From Tenacibaculum jejuense (lineage in GTDB: Bacteria; Bacteroidota; Bacteroidia; Flavobacteriales; Flavobacteriaceae), in NCBI RefSeq assembly GCF_900198195.1, contig NZ_LT899436.1:1467501-1531500 (forward strand): a stretch of 64,000 bases of DNA, given 5' to 3'. Within the stretch, counting starts at the first letter, position 1; each line of letters starts with the position of its first letter. Made by a program: the position numbers and the translations under genes. The notes under the pieces are model-generated. The model searched no databases. It saw only the letters and a list, made by a program, of their open reading frames with translations, and was not told the DNA's origin. Of the stretch, positions 17,023-24,209 are shown piece after piece.

Positions 17023-17457
17023 ATGAATATATATACCAAAATACTAACTACCAGATATTATTATCTAGAACATATAAAATTAATACCACCTTCATGGTTA
17101 GCATTATGTCATACTTCATTTTTACATACTGTAAATATTTTTTTAATCGTATTACATTTCGATTTTAAAGTAAACTTTTTAGGAAATCAAATATTTGATA
17201 TCGGTGTAATATTGCTTGCAGTTTTATTAGTTGGTTTGCATTATCTTTTAGTTGTAAAAAGAAAAGCTTTTCCTGAACGTGTAAAAGAAATATCAGTTAA
17301 TTCATTCAAATTGTATGATGGAATACATTTAGTGTACGAATTATTTACTATCAGCTTCTATTTTTATGTTTATCAAATGTCTCCGATAAACTTCTTTTAC
17401 ATCGTAATTGCATTAGTAGCATTATTTCTATACAGACACTTTTTAACTGAGAAATAA
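17023..17457 (+). CDS. Small integral membrane protein, unknown
   Basis: The 144-residue protein has four hydrophobic segments at about 23-45, 52-75, 95-117 and 119-138. Charged loops (VVKRKAFPERVKE) lie between the second and third. No motif points to a family. A perfect inverted repeat lies just upstream, which hints at regulation. It stands 63 bp before the next hypothetical gene on the same strand. Confidence 0.6.
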   Translation: MNIYTKILTTRYYYLEHIKLIPPSWLALCHTSFLHTVNIFLIVLHFDFKVNFLGNQIFDIGVILLAVLLVGLHYLLVVKRKAFPERVKEISVNSFKLYDGIHLVYELFTISFYFYVYQMSPINFFYIVIALVALFLYRHFLTEK

Positions 17458-17480
17458 CTATAAACGATATTTATTTCTGG

Positions 17481-17516
17481 AATGTTTTTTGTTGCAGATC
17501 TGTAATAAAAAACATT
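17481..17516 (+). repeat. Stem-loop just upstream of the gene at 17521
   Basis: AATGTTTTTT (17481-17490) pairs with AAAAAACATT (17507-17516) around a 16-nt loop. The right arm ends 4 bp before the ATG. It could cover the ribosome-binding region of the downstream gene. It is AT-only apart from one G-C pair per arm end, so stability is modest. Confidence 0.35.
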
Positions 17517-17520
17517 TGAA

Positions 17521-18132
17521 ATGAGAAAAAGAAAGCCGAATATAAAAGAAACGAGTTCCTTATTTCCGATAGTTACTTTTTTTTGCGTAGCAATACTCTT
17601 TATTTTTTCTAATTTTTATACACCAAAATGGAATTTTAAATGGAAAGGAATTAGAAATGAAATCAAAGATTCAATTATCGCGTTAGATACTTATGGAACA
17701 ATTACAGGGGATGCAGTAGGTTATGCAGGAAGAACGCCGCAACAATTTTATAGACAAAAATGGATATTAAAAAATGCTACACCAAGTGAGTTGTATAATT
17801 TATTAGATTATCCAAGCGGAGCTGTAAAAGCCATTGCTTATGAAGGATTAATGTACAATCCAAAAGTAAAAAAGTATCCTCTATTTAAGCGATCATTAAA
17901 CGACACGTTAACATTTGTGTTTTCTCAGTACGGTTGTGAAGGTTCTGGAGCTATGCTTTCAGATTATGTGATTAATTTTATAGCTAATATCGATAAAGGA
18001 GTCCCTCCAAGATATAATCCACCAGAAATAAAACTTTCAGAAGAGGAAAAGGATGAAATCCTAAAGCTCTTTTACAAAAGAAAAGCAAAAGAGAATTATT
18101 ACATGAAAGAGTTTTATAAAACCTTAAAGTAA
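17521..18132 (+). CDS. Membrane-anchored hypothetical protein
   Basis: The 203-residue protein has a Lys/Arg-rich start and one hydrophobic segment (about residues 14-32), giving a type II anchor. The rest is soluble and extracytoplasmic. Visible features are a Gly-rich turn (TYGTITGDAVGYAGRTPQQFYRQ is the conserved-looking region near 62), a segment around NLLDYPSGAVKAIAYEGLMYNP resembling a HEAT-like helical repeat, and a Lys-rich helical end. It has two cysteines at most. Family not recognised. Confidence 0.6.
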   Translation: MRKRKPNIKETSSLFPIVTFFCVAILFIFSNFYTPKWNFKWKGIRNEIKDSIIALDTYGTITGDAVGYAGRTPQQFYRQKWILKNATPSELYNLLDYPSGAVKAIAYEGLMYNPKVKKYPLFKRSLNDTLTFVFSQYGCEGSGAMLSDYVINFIANIDKGVPPRYNPPEIKLSEEEKDEILKLFYKRKAKENYYMKEFYKTLK

Positions 18133-18171
18133 TTTTTGAGTGCATACTATATTGATGTCGTTTTTTTACTA

Positions 18172-18200
18172 TTGAACATTATTTTTTCGATTCATATTTG
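18172..18200 (+). promoter_or_regulatory. Candidate promoter of the ABM-domain/AraC pair
   Basis: TTG at 18172-18174 and CATATTTG at 18193-18200 (7 of 8 to TAnnTTTG) are 18 bp apart and lie just ahead of the ATG at 18220. This supports choosing that ATG over an in-frame TTG at 18136. Confidence 0.4.
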
Positions 18201-18219
18201 CGATATAAAAACAAATAAA

Positions 18220-18498
18220 ATGAAAAAAGTAATTATAGTCCATTTGGAGATTAAACAAGAAAGTAGAGAGAGCTTCATGAAAGAAACTTTTTCAATAACA
18301 TCAAAAAGTAAAGAAGAAATAGGGTGTTTAGAATACAATGTACTAGAAAATTGTTATTCAGAAAATAAATTTATGATTTACGAAGTTTATGAAAATAATA
18401 AAGCTTTTGATGATCATAAAGAAAGTGAACATTATAAAAAGTATATCAGTTTTGTAATGCCTATTTTAGCTAAAGAACCTGTAATAGAAATTTATTAA
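18220..18498 (+). CDS. ABM-domain (antibiotic biosynthesis monooxygenase-like) protein
   Basis: The 92-residue product has the single-domain ABM pattern: an initial strand (KKVIIVHLEIKQE), a helix, the EIGCLEYNVLEN strand, then FMIYEVYENNKAFDDHKESEHYKKY. Such small alpha+beta-barrel dimers include quinol oxygenases, heme-degrading proteins and YgiN-like enzymes. The chemistry of this one cannot be set from sequence. I chose the ATG at 18220 because homologous sequence starts there and a promoter-like element overlaps the extra upstream codons. Its stop overlaps the AraC start (TAATG), so the two are coupled. Confidence 0.8.
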   Translation: MKKVIIVHLEIKQESRESFMKETFSITSKSKEEIGCLEYNVLENCYSENKFMIYEVYENNKAFDDHKESEHYKKYISFVMPILAKEPVIEIY

Positions 18499-19310
18499 TG
18501 TATTCTAATACATCTTATTTACCAGGAAAACAATTAGAAAAATATATAGATCGTTATTATCTTTTTGAAAAAGAGGATAACGATTTATTTCAGTTACCAA
18601 AGATTTTACCAGGTACAGGTTTAGAGTTGGTTTTTCATTTAGAAACAACGTTATCTGTCAACAATATTGTATTACCTGAAGCTCATACGATTTGTCCAAG
18701 AAAAAGTATTTCTTTTGATAAAACAGATAAGGCTTCTTTTTTATCAGTTCGTTTTAAAAGTGGGAGATTTCGACATTTTACTAAATGGAGTTTTTTAGAT
18801 TTAAATGACCAGTTTATTTCAGTTGATAAACTCTGGGGAAATATTGGAAGCGAATTGATCACAAGATTGAAAAACCTCAAATCTATTGAAGCCAAAATTA
18901 GGTGTATCGATACTTTTTTATTAAAAATGTTCAATGAAAATTACAATTCAGATGATGAAAAATGGAATCCAATTATTGATGAATTGTATTATCAATACAA
19001 TGCTATTAATCTAGCAGATCTTTCAAATAAACTACAATTAAGTATTCGTCAATTTCAAAGAAACTTTAAGAGTCAATTTGGAATTACTCCTAAGAAATTT
19101 CAACAAATAGCAAGAATGCAAAGTATTGTAAAAAAAGGACTATTGAATAACGATAAGAATTATTTAAGTACAATATATGATAGCGGTTATTTTGATCAAA
19201 GTCATTTCATCAAAGATTTTAAAGCCATGGTAAAAAGAAAACCCTTAGAATATTTTAATGAACAGAACTTTACAACAAATTTTTACCACAAGTCTATTAG
19301 CTCTAATTAG
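18498..19310 (+). CDS. AraC family transcriptional regulator
   Basis: This 270-residue regulator has an N-terminal sensor-like domain (about 1-150; PKILPGTGLELVFHLE and FLSVRFKSGRFRHF resemble the domain common in Bacteroidota AraC proteins). A C-terminal double helix-turn-helix follows at about 160-260: AINLADLSNKLQLSIRQFQR, then FGITPKKFQQIARM and YDSGYFDQSHFIKDFK. It is translationally coupled to the ABM-domain gene by a TAATG overlap and probably regulates it or nearby genes. Its 3' end overlaps the convergent transporter gene by 8 bp. Confidence 0.85.
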   Translation: MYSNTSYLPGKQLEKYIDRYYLFEKEDNDLFQLPKILPGTGLELVFHLETTLSVNNIVLPEAHTICPRKSISFDKTDKASFLSVRFKSGRFRHFTKWSFLDLNDQFISVDKLWGNIGSELITRLKNLKSIEAKIRCIDTFLLKMFNENYNSDDEKWNPIIDELYYQYNAINLADLSNKLQLSIRQFQRNFKSQFGITPKKFQQIARMQSIVKKGLLNNDKNYLSTIYDSGYFDQSHFIKDFKAMVKRKPLEYFNEQNFTTNFYHKSISSN

Positions 19311-20205
19311 AATATAAAATCAAGGCAACACCAATCATAATTCCTGCCAATGGTAATAATTTCTTACGTTTATTCTTTTCTTTAAATAAAATTCCACCTA
19401 ATACTACAGCAATAATTAATTGACTTCTTTTAATAGCCGATAACAACATAATTAAGGCTTCTGGATCTTGTAATGCTTTAAAATAAAAATAATCTGCAGT
19501 TTGTAATAAAACTCCAACAGCTGGAATCGACCAACGCCATTTAAAAGCCTTACGTTTCTCAATCTTCGGAAACCAAATAATACTTAAAATGATTAAGAGA
19601 ATAAGTATACAATAAAAACAGAACCAGAATTGTAAAGTTTGCGGATTTAAATGAATTTTCTGAATTAAAAATTTATCATATAATCCACTAGAAGCTCCTA
19701 AAAAAGTAGCGCCGATTATAGCGTAAATCCATTTATTATTTTTAAAAATTATTCCTTCTTTTTTTCCTACTTGAGAATATAAATACACAGAAAAAATAAT
19801 TAAGAAAAAACCAATCCATTGATATAAATTTGGGCGTTCTTGATATAAAAATATAGCTCCTAAAAAAGTAAAAAATGGCCCACCAGAACGAATCGGAGCA
19901 ACAATTGTTAAAGGTAAATGTTTAAGTGCCTGATAAGCTAAAATCCATGAAGAACACATAATCATAGATTTTATAAAAATGTAACCATGTTTTTCTAAAG
20001 GAATATCCTGGATTAGAAAACCAGCTTTTAATGTTGCTTCTGGAAAAAAATGAGTTCCAATATAAAAAGGTAGTAAAATTAAAAGTCCGCTAATTAAAGT
20101 CCCCAGTAATACAGGATAGACTTCATTATTTTTTACTGCGTGTTTTTTGCATAAGTTGTGTAAACCTAAAAATAAGGCAGCTAAAAGGCCTAAATACATC
20201 CACAT
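19303..20205 (-). CDS. EamA/DMT family transporter
   Basis: The 300-residue protein has about ten hydrophobic helices arranged as two EamA repeats, with the internal symmetry of drug/metabolite transporters (SGGPFFTFLGAIFLYQERPNLYQWIGFFLI in the first repeat; AIKRSQLIIAVVLGGILFKEKNKRKKLLPLAG in the second). It sits in the inner membrane and probably exports a small metabolite. The substrate is not predictable. A perfect -7 element (TAGTTTTG, minus strand, plus coordinates 20235-20242) lies about 30 bp upstream of the start. Confidence 0.88.
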   Translation of the reverse strand: MWMYLGLLAALFLGLHNLCKKHAVKNNEVYPVLLGTLISGLLILLPFYIGTHFFPEATLKAGFLIQDIPLEKHGYIFIKSMIMCSSWILAYQALKHLPLTIVAPIRSGGPFFTFLGAIFLYQERPNLYQWIGFFLIIFSVYLYSQVGKKEGIIFKNNKWIYAIIGATFLGASSGLYDKFLIQKIHLNPQTLQFWFCFYCILILLIILSIIWFPKIEKRKAFKWRWSIPAVGVLLQTADYFYFKALQDPEALIMLLSAIKRSQLIIAVVLGGILFKEKNKRKKLLPLAGIMIGVALILYSN

Positions 20206-20234
20206 AATTCCTGTAAATTTTGCTTTTCAGGCTG

Positions 20235-20242
20235 CAAAACTA
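20235..20242 (-). promoter_or_regulatory. Candidate -7 element of the EamA gene
   Basis: On the minus strand this reads TAGTTTTG, an exact match to TAnnTTTG, 30 bp before the start codon. No clear -33 TTG was seen at the expected distance. Confidence 0.3.
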
Positions 20243-20313
20243 GATATTATGAATGATTTAGACCTTAATTTTTTAAAAGTTTTAAAATTAAATCACGCAA
20301 GCGTTATCGTAAT

Positions 20314-21267
20314 TTAAAGTCCTTTATATACCATTTTAATATCGCTACGCTTGTAAGGTGAATTAGCTTCTAAAGGAACTTCTACAAAACCATATTTTCT
20401 GTAAATATAAATAGCATTTTCTAACAAAGTATTTGAGTAGAGTAGGAGTGTGTTGAATTGTTCTTGCTTAGCAAATTCAATACATTTTGTAATTAATTTC
20501 TGCCCAATTTTATGACCTCTATGTTCAGGAGAAACAGCCATTTTTGTAAGTTCAAAAGTTCCGTTTTCATCAAGAGGCATCAATGCTACGGTTCCTACAA
20601 TTTCGTCGTTTAGTTTTGCGAAAAATATATGTCCACCTTTATCAATAATATATTGTTTTGGTTTTCCTAAAACTTCTTCATCGAAAGGTTCTACGTAAAA
20701 ATAAGTCTGCAACCATTCAATGTTTAAATCGTAAAAACTAGAGGCAAACTCCTCTGAGAAGTTTATAATTTCTAGTTGCTTTTTGTTGTTTGCAATGTAA
20801 TGTTCCATAATAGCATCACTAAATTTTTTTTGAATGAATTTCTTTTCTAGTTTATTAATATGTTCAATTAAAGAGTCTGATGTAATTCTTGTGTAGTCTT
20901 TAATAGTGTACTCTATACTTTTCCATAATGGTTGAATTTGCTCTGCTAATTTTTTTCCTTTCTCAGAAAGCGCAATCAACTTTTTACGTTTATCATTAGG
21001 ATGTTCTTTAAGGACAATCAATCCTTTTTTATCAAGTTTATTAATGACTTGTGTAGTTGCTGGCTGAGAGGTTTTTAAACTCTGATTGATTTCTGTGTTT
21101 GTCACTTCTTCTTTATGAAGAATAATTTTAAATGTTGGAAACAAATACGGATCAAAGTCAAAACCAAAATGATCGTAAACTACTTGAGTATCTTTCATCA
21201 TGTATTCACTTAATCTCTTTAGTCGAGACCCTATACCAATTTCACCAATTCCTTGTAAAGCATCCAT
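20314..21267 (-). CDS. MarR-GNAT fusion: transcriptional regulator with acetyltransferase domain
   Basis: From the ATG at 21267 the product has 317 residues. The N-terminal ~150 form a MarR winged helix, with recognition region NTEINQSLKTSQPATTQVIN followed by the wing (LDKKGLIVLKEHPNDKRKKLIALSEKG). The C-terminal ~150 form a GNAT domain with an acetyl-CoA loop (MAVSPEHRGHKIGQKLI) and a late NAIYIYRKYGFVEV block. MarR-GNAT fusions are known, but few have been characterised. An alternative start at 21318 is rejected because a strong promoter and a perfect palindrome (21285-21331) lie between the two starts. Confidence 0.88.
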   Translation of the reverse strand: MDALQGIGEIGIGSRLKRLSEYMMKDTQVVYDHFGFDFDPYLFPTFKIILHKEEVTNTEINQSLKTSQPATTQVINKLDKKGLIVLKEHPNDKRKKLIALSEKGKKLAEQIQPLWKSIEYTIKDYTRITSDSLIEHINKLEKKFIQKKFSDAIMEHYIANNKKQLEIINFSEEFASSFYDLNIEWLQTYFYVEPFDEEVLGKPKQYIIDKGGHIFFAKLNDEIVGTVALMPLDENGTFELTKMAVSPEHRGHKIGQKLITKCIEFAKQEQFNTLLLYSNTLLENAIYIYRKYGFVEVPLEANSPYKRSDIKMVYKGL

Positions 21268-21284
21268 ATTAATATATTTAAATA

Positions 21285-21298
21285 TATAAGTACTTATA
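21285..21298. promoter_or_regulatory. Perfect 14-bp palindrome (TATAAGTACTTATA), likely MarR-GNAT operator
   Basis: The palindrome directly follows the -7 element of the MarR-GNAT promoter, covering the expected transcription start, 18 bp before the start codon. This is a typical place for autoregulation by a MarR dimer. Confidence 0.55.
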
Positions 21299-21331
21299 CA
21301 AATATATAAATTTTTCATATGATGTCATCAA
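21299..21331 (-). promoter_or_regulatory. Promoter of the MarR-GNAT gene
   Basis: On the minus strand TTG (21331-21329) and TATATTTG (21306-21299, exact TAnnTTTG) are 22 bp apart. A small palindrome TGATGtCATCA (21320-21330) overlaps the -33 region. Confidence 0.5.
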
Positions 21332-21350
21332 ACAAATAAATATTAAAATT

Positions 21351-21368
21351 TATTTTCCATGGAAAATA
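21351..21368. promoter_or_regulatory. Perfect 18-bp palindrome upstream of the redox operon
   Basis: TATTTTCCATGGAAAATA reads the same on both strands. It occupies the -33 region of the promoter whose -7 element is at 21374-21381, 32 bp before the first gene. The MarR encoded by the third gene of the operon is the first candidate to bind it. Confidence 0.6.
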
Positions 21369-21373
21369 TTTAA

Positions 21374-21381
21374 TATATTTG
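21374..21381 (+). promoter_or_regulatory. -7 element of the DoxX/FMN reductase/MarR/pirin operon
   Basis: TATATTTG matches TAnnTTTG exactly, 18 bp before the ATG at 21400. There is no TTG at the -33 position, which is filled by the palindrome, so the promoter may be weak or need relief from a repressor. Confidence 0.5.
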
Positions 21382-21399
21382 TAGTGTAAAATTTTTAAA

Positions 21400-21759
21400 A
21401 TGAAAACAAATCAAATTATTTTTTATATATCTACAGGATTATTAACGTTGTTAATGTTGTTTTCTGCTGGGATGTATTTTTTTAATCATGAACACATAGT
21501 TAAAGCCTTTGAAGGAATGGGATATCCTACTTATATCATTTATCCTTTAGCAATAGCTAAACTTTTAGGCTTAGTTACAATTTGGTTTATAAATAATAGA
21601 TCATTAAAAGAGTGGGCTTATGCAGGTTTCTTTTTCAATACAGTTCTTGCATTCTTCGCACATATAATGATAAAAGATAGTCAACAAATGTTGGCTGCAA
21701 TAGGTTTCGTATTAGTATTAATTTCATATAATTTCAATAAAAAAAGATGGGAAAAGTAA
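21400..21759 (+). CDS. DoxX-like membrane protein
   Basis: The 119-residue protein has four hydrophobic helices (about 7-26, 42-62, 72-90 and 95-110), with the DoxX-like elements FSAGMYFFNH and YPLAIAKLLGLVTIWF. DoxX-like proteins sit in the inner membrane and are repeatedly found with redox and thiol-stress genes. It is the first gene of a four-gene operon and overlaps the FMN reductase start by 13 bp. Confidence 0.8.
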   Translation: MKTNQIIFYISTGLLTLLMLFSAGMYFFNHEHIVKAFEGMGYPTYIIYPLAIAKLLGLVTIWFINNRSLKEWAYAGFFFNTVLAFFAHIMIKDSQQMLAAIGFVLVLISYNFNKKRWEK

Positions 21760-22277
21760 TAGCTTTTGCAGGAAGTAATAGTAAAAATTCAATAAACAAG
21801 AAGTTAGCAACATTTGCTGCAAGTTTATTAAAAAGTAATGAGTTTAAAGTTTTAGATCTTAATGATTATGAACTTCCATTATATAGTATTGATGTAGAAG
21901 TGGAAAATGAATTCCCTGAAGCAGCAATAAAATTTAATAATGAATTAGCAGAAAGTGATGCTGTTATAATTTCTTTAGCAGAGCATAATGGAAGTTATAC
22001 AGCGGCATTTAAAAATCTTTTAGATTGGGTATCTAGAAAAGATAAAACTGTTTTTAAGAATAAGCCTGTTTTAGTTTTAGCAACTTCTCCAGGTGGTAGA
22101 GGAGGTGCCACTGTATTAAATACAGCTTTAAATAGTTTTCCTCATTTTGGAGCAGATATTAAAGGGAGCTTTAGTTTACCTTCTTTCAATGATAATTTTA
22201 AAGAAGATAAAATTGTAGATTCAGATTTATTAAATCAATTATCAGAAGCAGTTAAAAATTTAGAGTCAGCATTGTAG
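21747..22277 (+). CDS. NADPH-dependent FMN reductase family protein
   Basis: The 176-residue flavodoxin-fold protein opens with a phosphate-binding loop AFAGSNSKNSINKKLA. It contains the family signature SLAEHNGSYTAAFKNLLDW near residue 78 and the ATSPGGRGGATVLNTAL segment near 110. These enzymes reduce FMN, quinones or azo compounds with NAD(P)H in the cytosol. Together with DoxX-like and pirin proteins under MarR control, it suggests a response to electrophiles or quinones. The start overlaps the DoxX-like gene and the next gene begins 3 bp after the stop. Confidence 0.9.
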   Translation: MGKVIAFAGSNSKNSINKKLATFAASLLKSNEFKVLDLNDYELPLYSIDVEVENEFPEAAIKFNNELAESDAVIISLAEHNGSYTAAFKNLLDWVSRKDKTVFKNKPVLVLATSPGGRGGATVLNTALNSFPHFGADIKGSFSLPSFNDNFKEDKIVDSDLLNQLSEAVKNLESAL

Positions 22278-22280
22278 AAA

Positions 22281-22721
22281 ATGGGAGATATTAGTAAGGA
22301 TATTCATTCGACTTTCGATAACCATCGTTTTAAAGCCTTCATCAATATTAAATACACAGCAAATTGGATTAATAGTAAAGAGGTAGAGTTTTTTAAATCG
22401 TATGGTATTTCGCCACAGCAATATAATATTCTTAGAATTTTAAGAGGAGCAGCAGATAAAATTAAAGTTCAAGTTGTAAAAGACCGAATGGTAGAAAGAG
22501 CTCCTAATGCCACTCGTTTGATGGATAAATTGGTTGAGAAAAACTTAATTCATAGATCCAAAGGAGAAGTAGATCGAAGAGAAGTATATGTGGCTATTTC
22601 AGATGAAGGTTTATTATTGTTAACCGAAATAGATAAGGAAATAGATACATTGAATCCTCTAGATCGACTTACTGAAAACGAGGCTAAATTATTGAGTGAT
22701 TTATTAGACAAAATAAGATAA
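22281..22721 (+). CDS. MarR family transcriptional regulator
   Basis: The 146-residue regulator has the MarR winged helix: YGISPQQYNILRILRGA, the recognition region MVERAPNATRLMDKLVEKNL, and the wing with the characteristic basic/acidic turn (SKGEVDRREVYVAISDEG). It lies inside the redox operon, 3 bp after the reductase and 6 bp before pirin. It probably represses its own operon through the 18-bp palindrome at 21351, released by an electrophile or oxidant. No cysteine is visible, so sensing would be by ligand. Confidence 0.88.
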   Translation: MGDISKDIHSTFDNHRFKAFINIKYTANWINSKEVEFFKSYGISPQQYNILRILRGAADKIKVQVVKDRMVERAPNATRLMDKLVEKNLIHRSKGEVDRREVYVAISDEGLLLLTEIDKEIDTLNPLDRLTENEAKLLSDLLDKIR

Positions 22722-22727
22722 ATAATT

Positions 22728-23450
22728 ATGCGAATAGAAAAGTTTCCAGCAAATACTCGCGGATTTGTAAATCATGGTTGGTTGCAAGCGAATTACTCTT
22801 TTAGTTTTGCAAATTTTTATGATCCTAATAGAACAAATTTCGGAGCATTACGTGTTTTAAATGACGATTTAATTGCTCCAAGTATGGGATTCAGCACACA
22901 CCCACATCAAAATATGGAGATTATTACAATCCCATTAAGTGGCGTACTAAAACATAAAGACAATACTTCTAACGAATGGTTGTATGTACATCCTAATGAA
23001 GTTCAAGTTATGTCTGCCGGAACAGGTATTTATCATTCTGAAATGAATGGTACTACTGATACATATTTGAGTTTATTTCAAATTTGGATCATTCCTAATC
23101 AGGAAGGTATTTCACCAAGATATAATCAAAAAGCTTTTAAAGCTGAAGATAGAAAAAATAAGCTTCAGGTTTTAGTGAGTGCTATCGATGATGATAATTT
23201 TGATGGTTTAAAAGTGCATCAAAATGCCAAGCTATCAAGGATTGATTTAGATGAAAACAAAGAATTTATTTATGAGTTGTCTTCAGAGAAGAATGGAATT
23301 TATGTTATGAACATTTCAGGAGAAATAAGTATCAATGACGAAATATTTTCAGATAGAGATGCTGTAGGAATTTCTGAAACTACTTCATTTAAAATTACAG
23401 CAAATACAACTTCAGAATTGTTTTTTATTGAAATACCTATGACTTTTTAA
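22728..23450 (+). CDS. Pirin family protein
   Basis: The 240-residue bicupin carries the metal-binding signature in its first cupin: GFSTHPHQNMEIITIPLSG, followed by HKDNT and EVQVMSAGTGIYHSEMNG. The histidines and glutamate there are the usual Fe ligands. E. coli YhhW, of the same family, shows quercetin 2,3-dioxygenase activity, but the native role of pirins is often unknown. The C-terminal cupin is degenerate. It is the last gene of the MarR-controlled operon; a strong terminator follows. Confidence 0.9.
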   Translation: MRIEKFPANTRGFVNHGWLQANYSFSFANFYDPNRTNFGALRVLNDDLIAPSMGFSTHPHQNMEIITIPLSGVLKHKDNTSNEWLYVHPNEVQVMSAGTGIYHSEMNGTTDTYLSLFQIWIIPNQEGISPRYNQKAFKAEDRKNKLQVLVSAIDDDNFDGLKVHQNAKLSRIDLDENKEFIYELSSEKNGIYVMNISGEISINDEIFSDRDAVGISETTSFKITANTTSELFFIEIPMTF

Positions 23451-23477
23451 AGAATAAAAATCAAATAATTTATTAAG

Positions 23478-23505
23478 AAGCTCTTGAGAAATCAAGAGCT
23501 TTTTT
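23478..23505 (+). terminator. Intrinsic terminator after pirin
   Basis: AAGCTCTTGA and TCAAGAGCTT form a perfect 10-bp stem with a GAAA loop, followed by five more T residues. Confidence 0.85.
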
Positions 23506-23596
23506 AGTTAAGAGTTTTGTGTAAAAAAAATCTATTTCAATAAAGTCTTTTTCCCCAATAAAAAGGAGGTTATATCAAATTTAAATAGGTAAAACA

Positions 23597-23630
23597 TTGT
23601 TAATTAGTTGTTTATTGTGTTTTAGTTTTG
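23597..23630 (+). promoter_or_regulatory. Candidate promoter of the lipoprotein gene at 23661
   Basis: TTG at 23597-23599 and TAGTTTTG at 23623-23630 (exact TAnnTTTG) are 23 bp apart, at the long end of the allowed range. The start codon is 30 bp downstream. Confidence 0.4.
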
Positions 23631-23660
23631 TGATTGTATTAACCAATTAAAATTAATAAT

Positions 23661-24143
23661 ATGAAAATTTTTAAAAGCATCGCAATCATTTTTATTGTAT
23701 CGTTAATGATGACATCTTGTGAAAAAAATGAGATCAACGATATAAATGAAGAAGTGGAAACTGTTTTAGTGCAAAGAGAAGGTACTAAAGAGAAATTAAG
23801 ATTGGATTATCATGAAAAGTATGGAGTTGTTAAAGCTCATGAATACCCAATGAATCCAAAAGGAGTACAAGAAGAACCTACTTTAGAAGATTTTTTAGAA
23901 AAATCTGATCTTAAAAAGGAAGAGTTGTCAGATTACAGAATTGTAAAAGATGAATTCTCAGGAGTTGGTTTAGCAGAGCATAGAATGGAAGATGGTAATG
24001 TGATTAACGTACCGCATAGATTCGAAAGAGAGCCTGTTTATAAACTTGAAGGAAAAACGATTCATGGAAAAAGGATAATTATAATTATTATCATTAGATG
24101 TGCTAATGGAATGATAATAGACGTAATTGTTATCGAATTTTAA
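23661..24143 (+). CDS. Lipoprotein with a poly-isoleucine stretch, unknown
   Basis: The 160-residue protein has a lipoprotein signal ending MMTSC at residue 20, with acidic residues downstream that favour surface or outer-membrane placement. Most of the chain is charged and probably helical. Near the C-terminus it has RIIIIIIIR (seven isoleucines between arginines), then another hydrophobic stretch ending VIVIEF. The isoleucine run is encoded by an ATA/ATT/ATC repeat, a possible slippage site. No family recognised. Confidence 0.65.
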   Translation: MKIFKSIAIIFIVSLMMTSCEKNEINDINEEVETVLVQREGTKEKLRLDYHEKYGVVKAHEYPMNPKGVQEEPTLEDFLEKSDLKKEELSDYRIVKDEFSGVGLAEHRMEDGNVINVPHRFEREPVYKLEGKTIHGKRIIIIIIIRCANGMIIDVIVIEF

Positions 24144-24151
24144 TACAACAA

Positions 24152-24189
24152 AAAAAGACTGTCTAAGTGTAATTTTAGACAGTCTTTTT
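24152..24189. terminator. Bidirectional terminator
   Basis: A perfect 15-bp stem (24152-24166 with 24175-24189) has A-rich and T-rich outer ends. It serves the convergent lipoprotein gene and the secreted nuclease-like gene. Confidence 0.85.
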
Positions 24190-24209
24190 CTATAGTAAAA
24201 GTTGTAATT

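Noticed and set aside
18136..18219. TTG start for the ABM-domain gene
   Set aside because: The extra residues do not belong to the ABM fold, and a promoter-like sequence overlaps them.
21268..21318. Longer start for the MarR-GNAT protein
   Set aside because: The promoter -7 element and the palindrome lie inside these codons; homologous sequence begins at the ATG at 21267.
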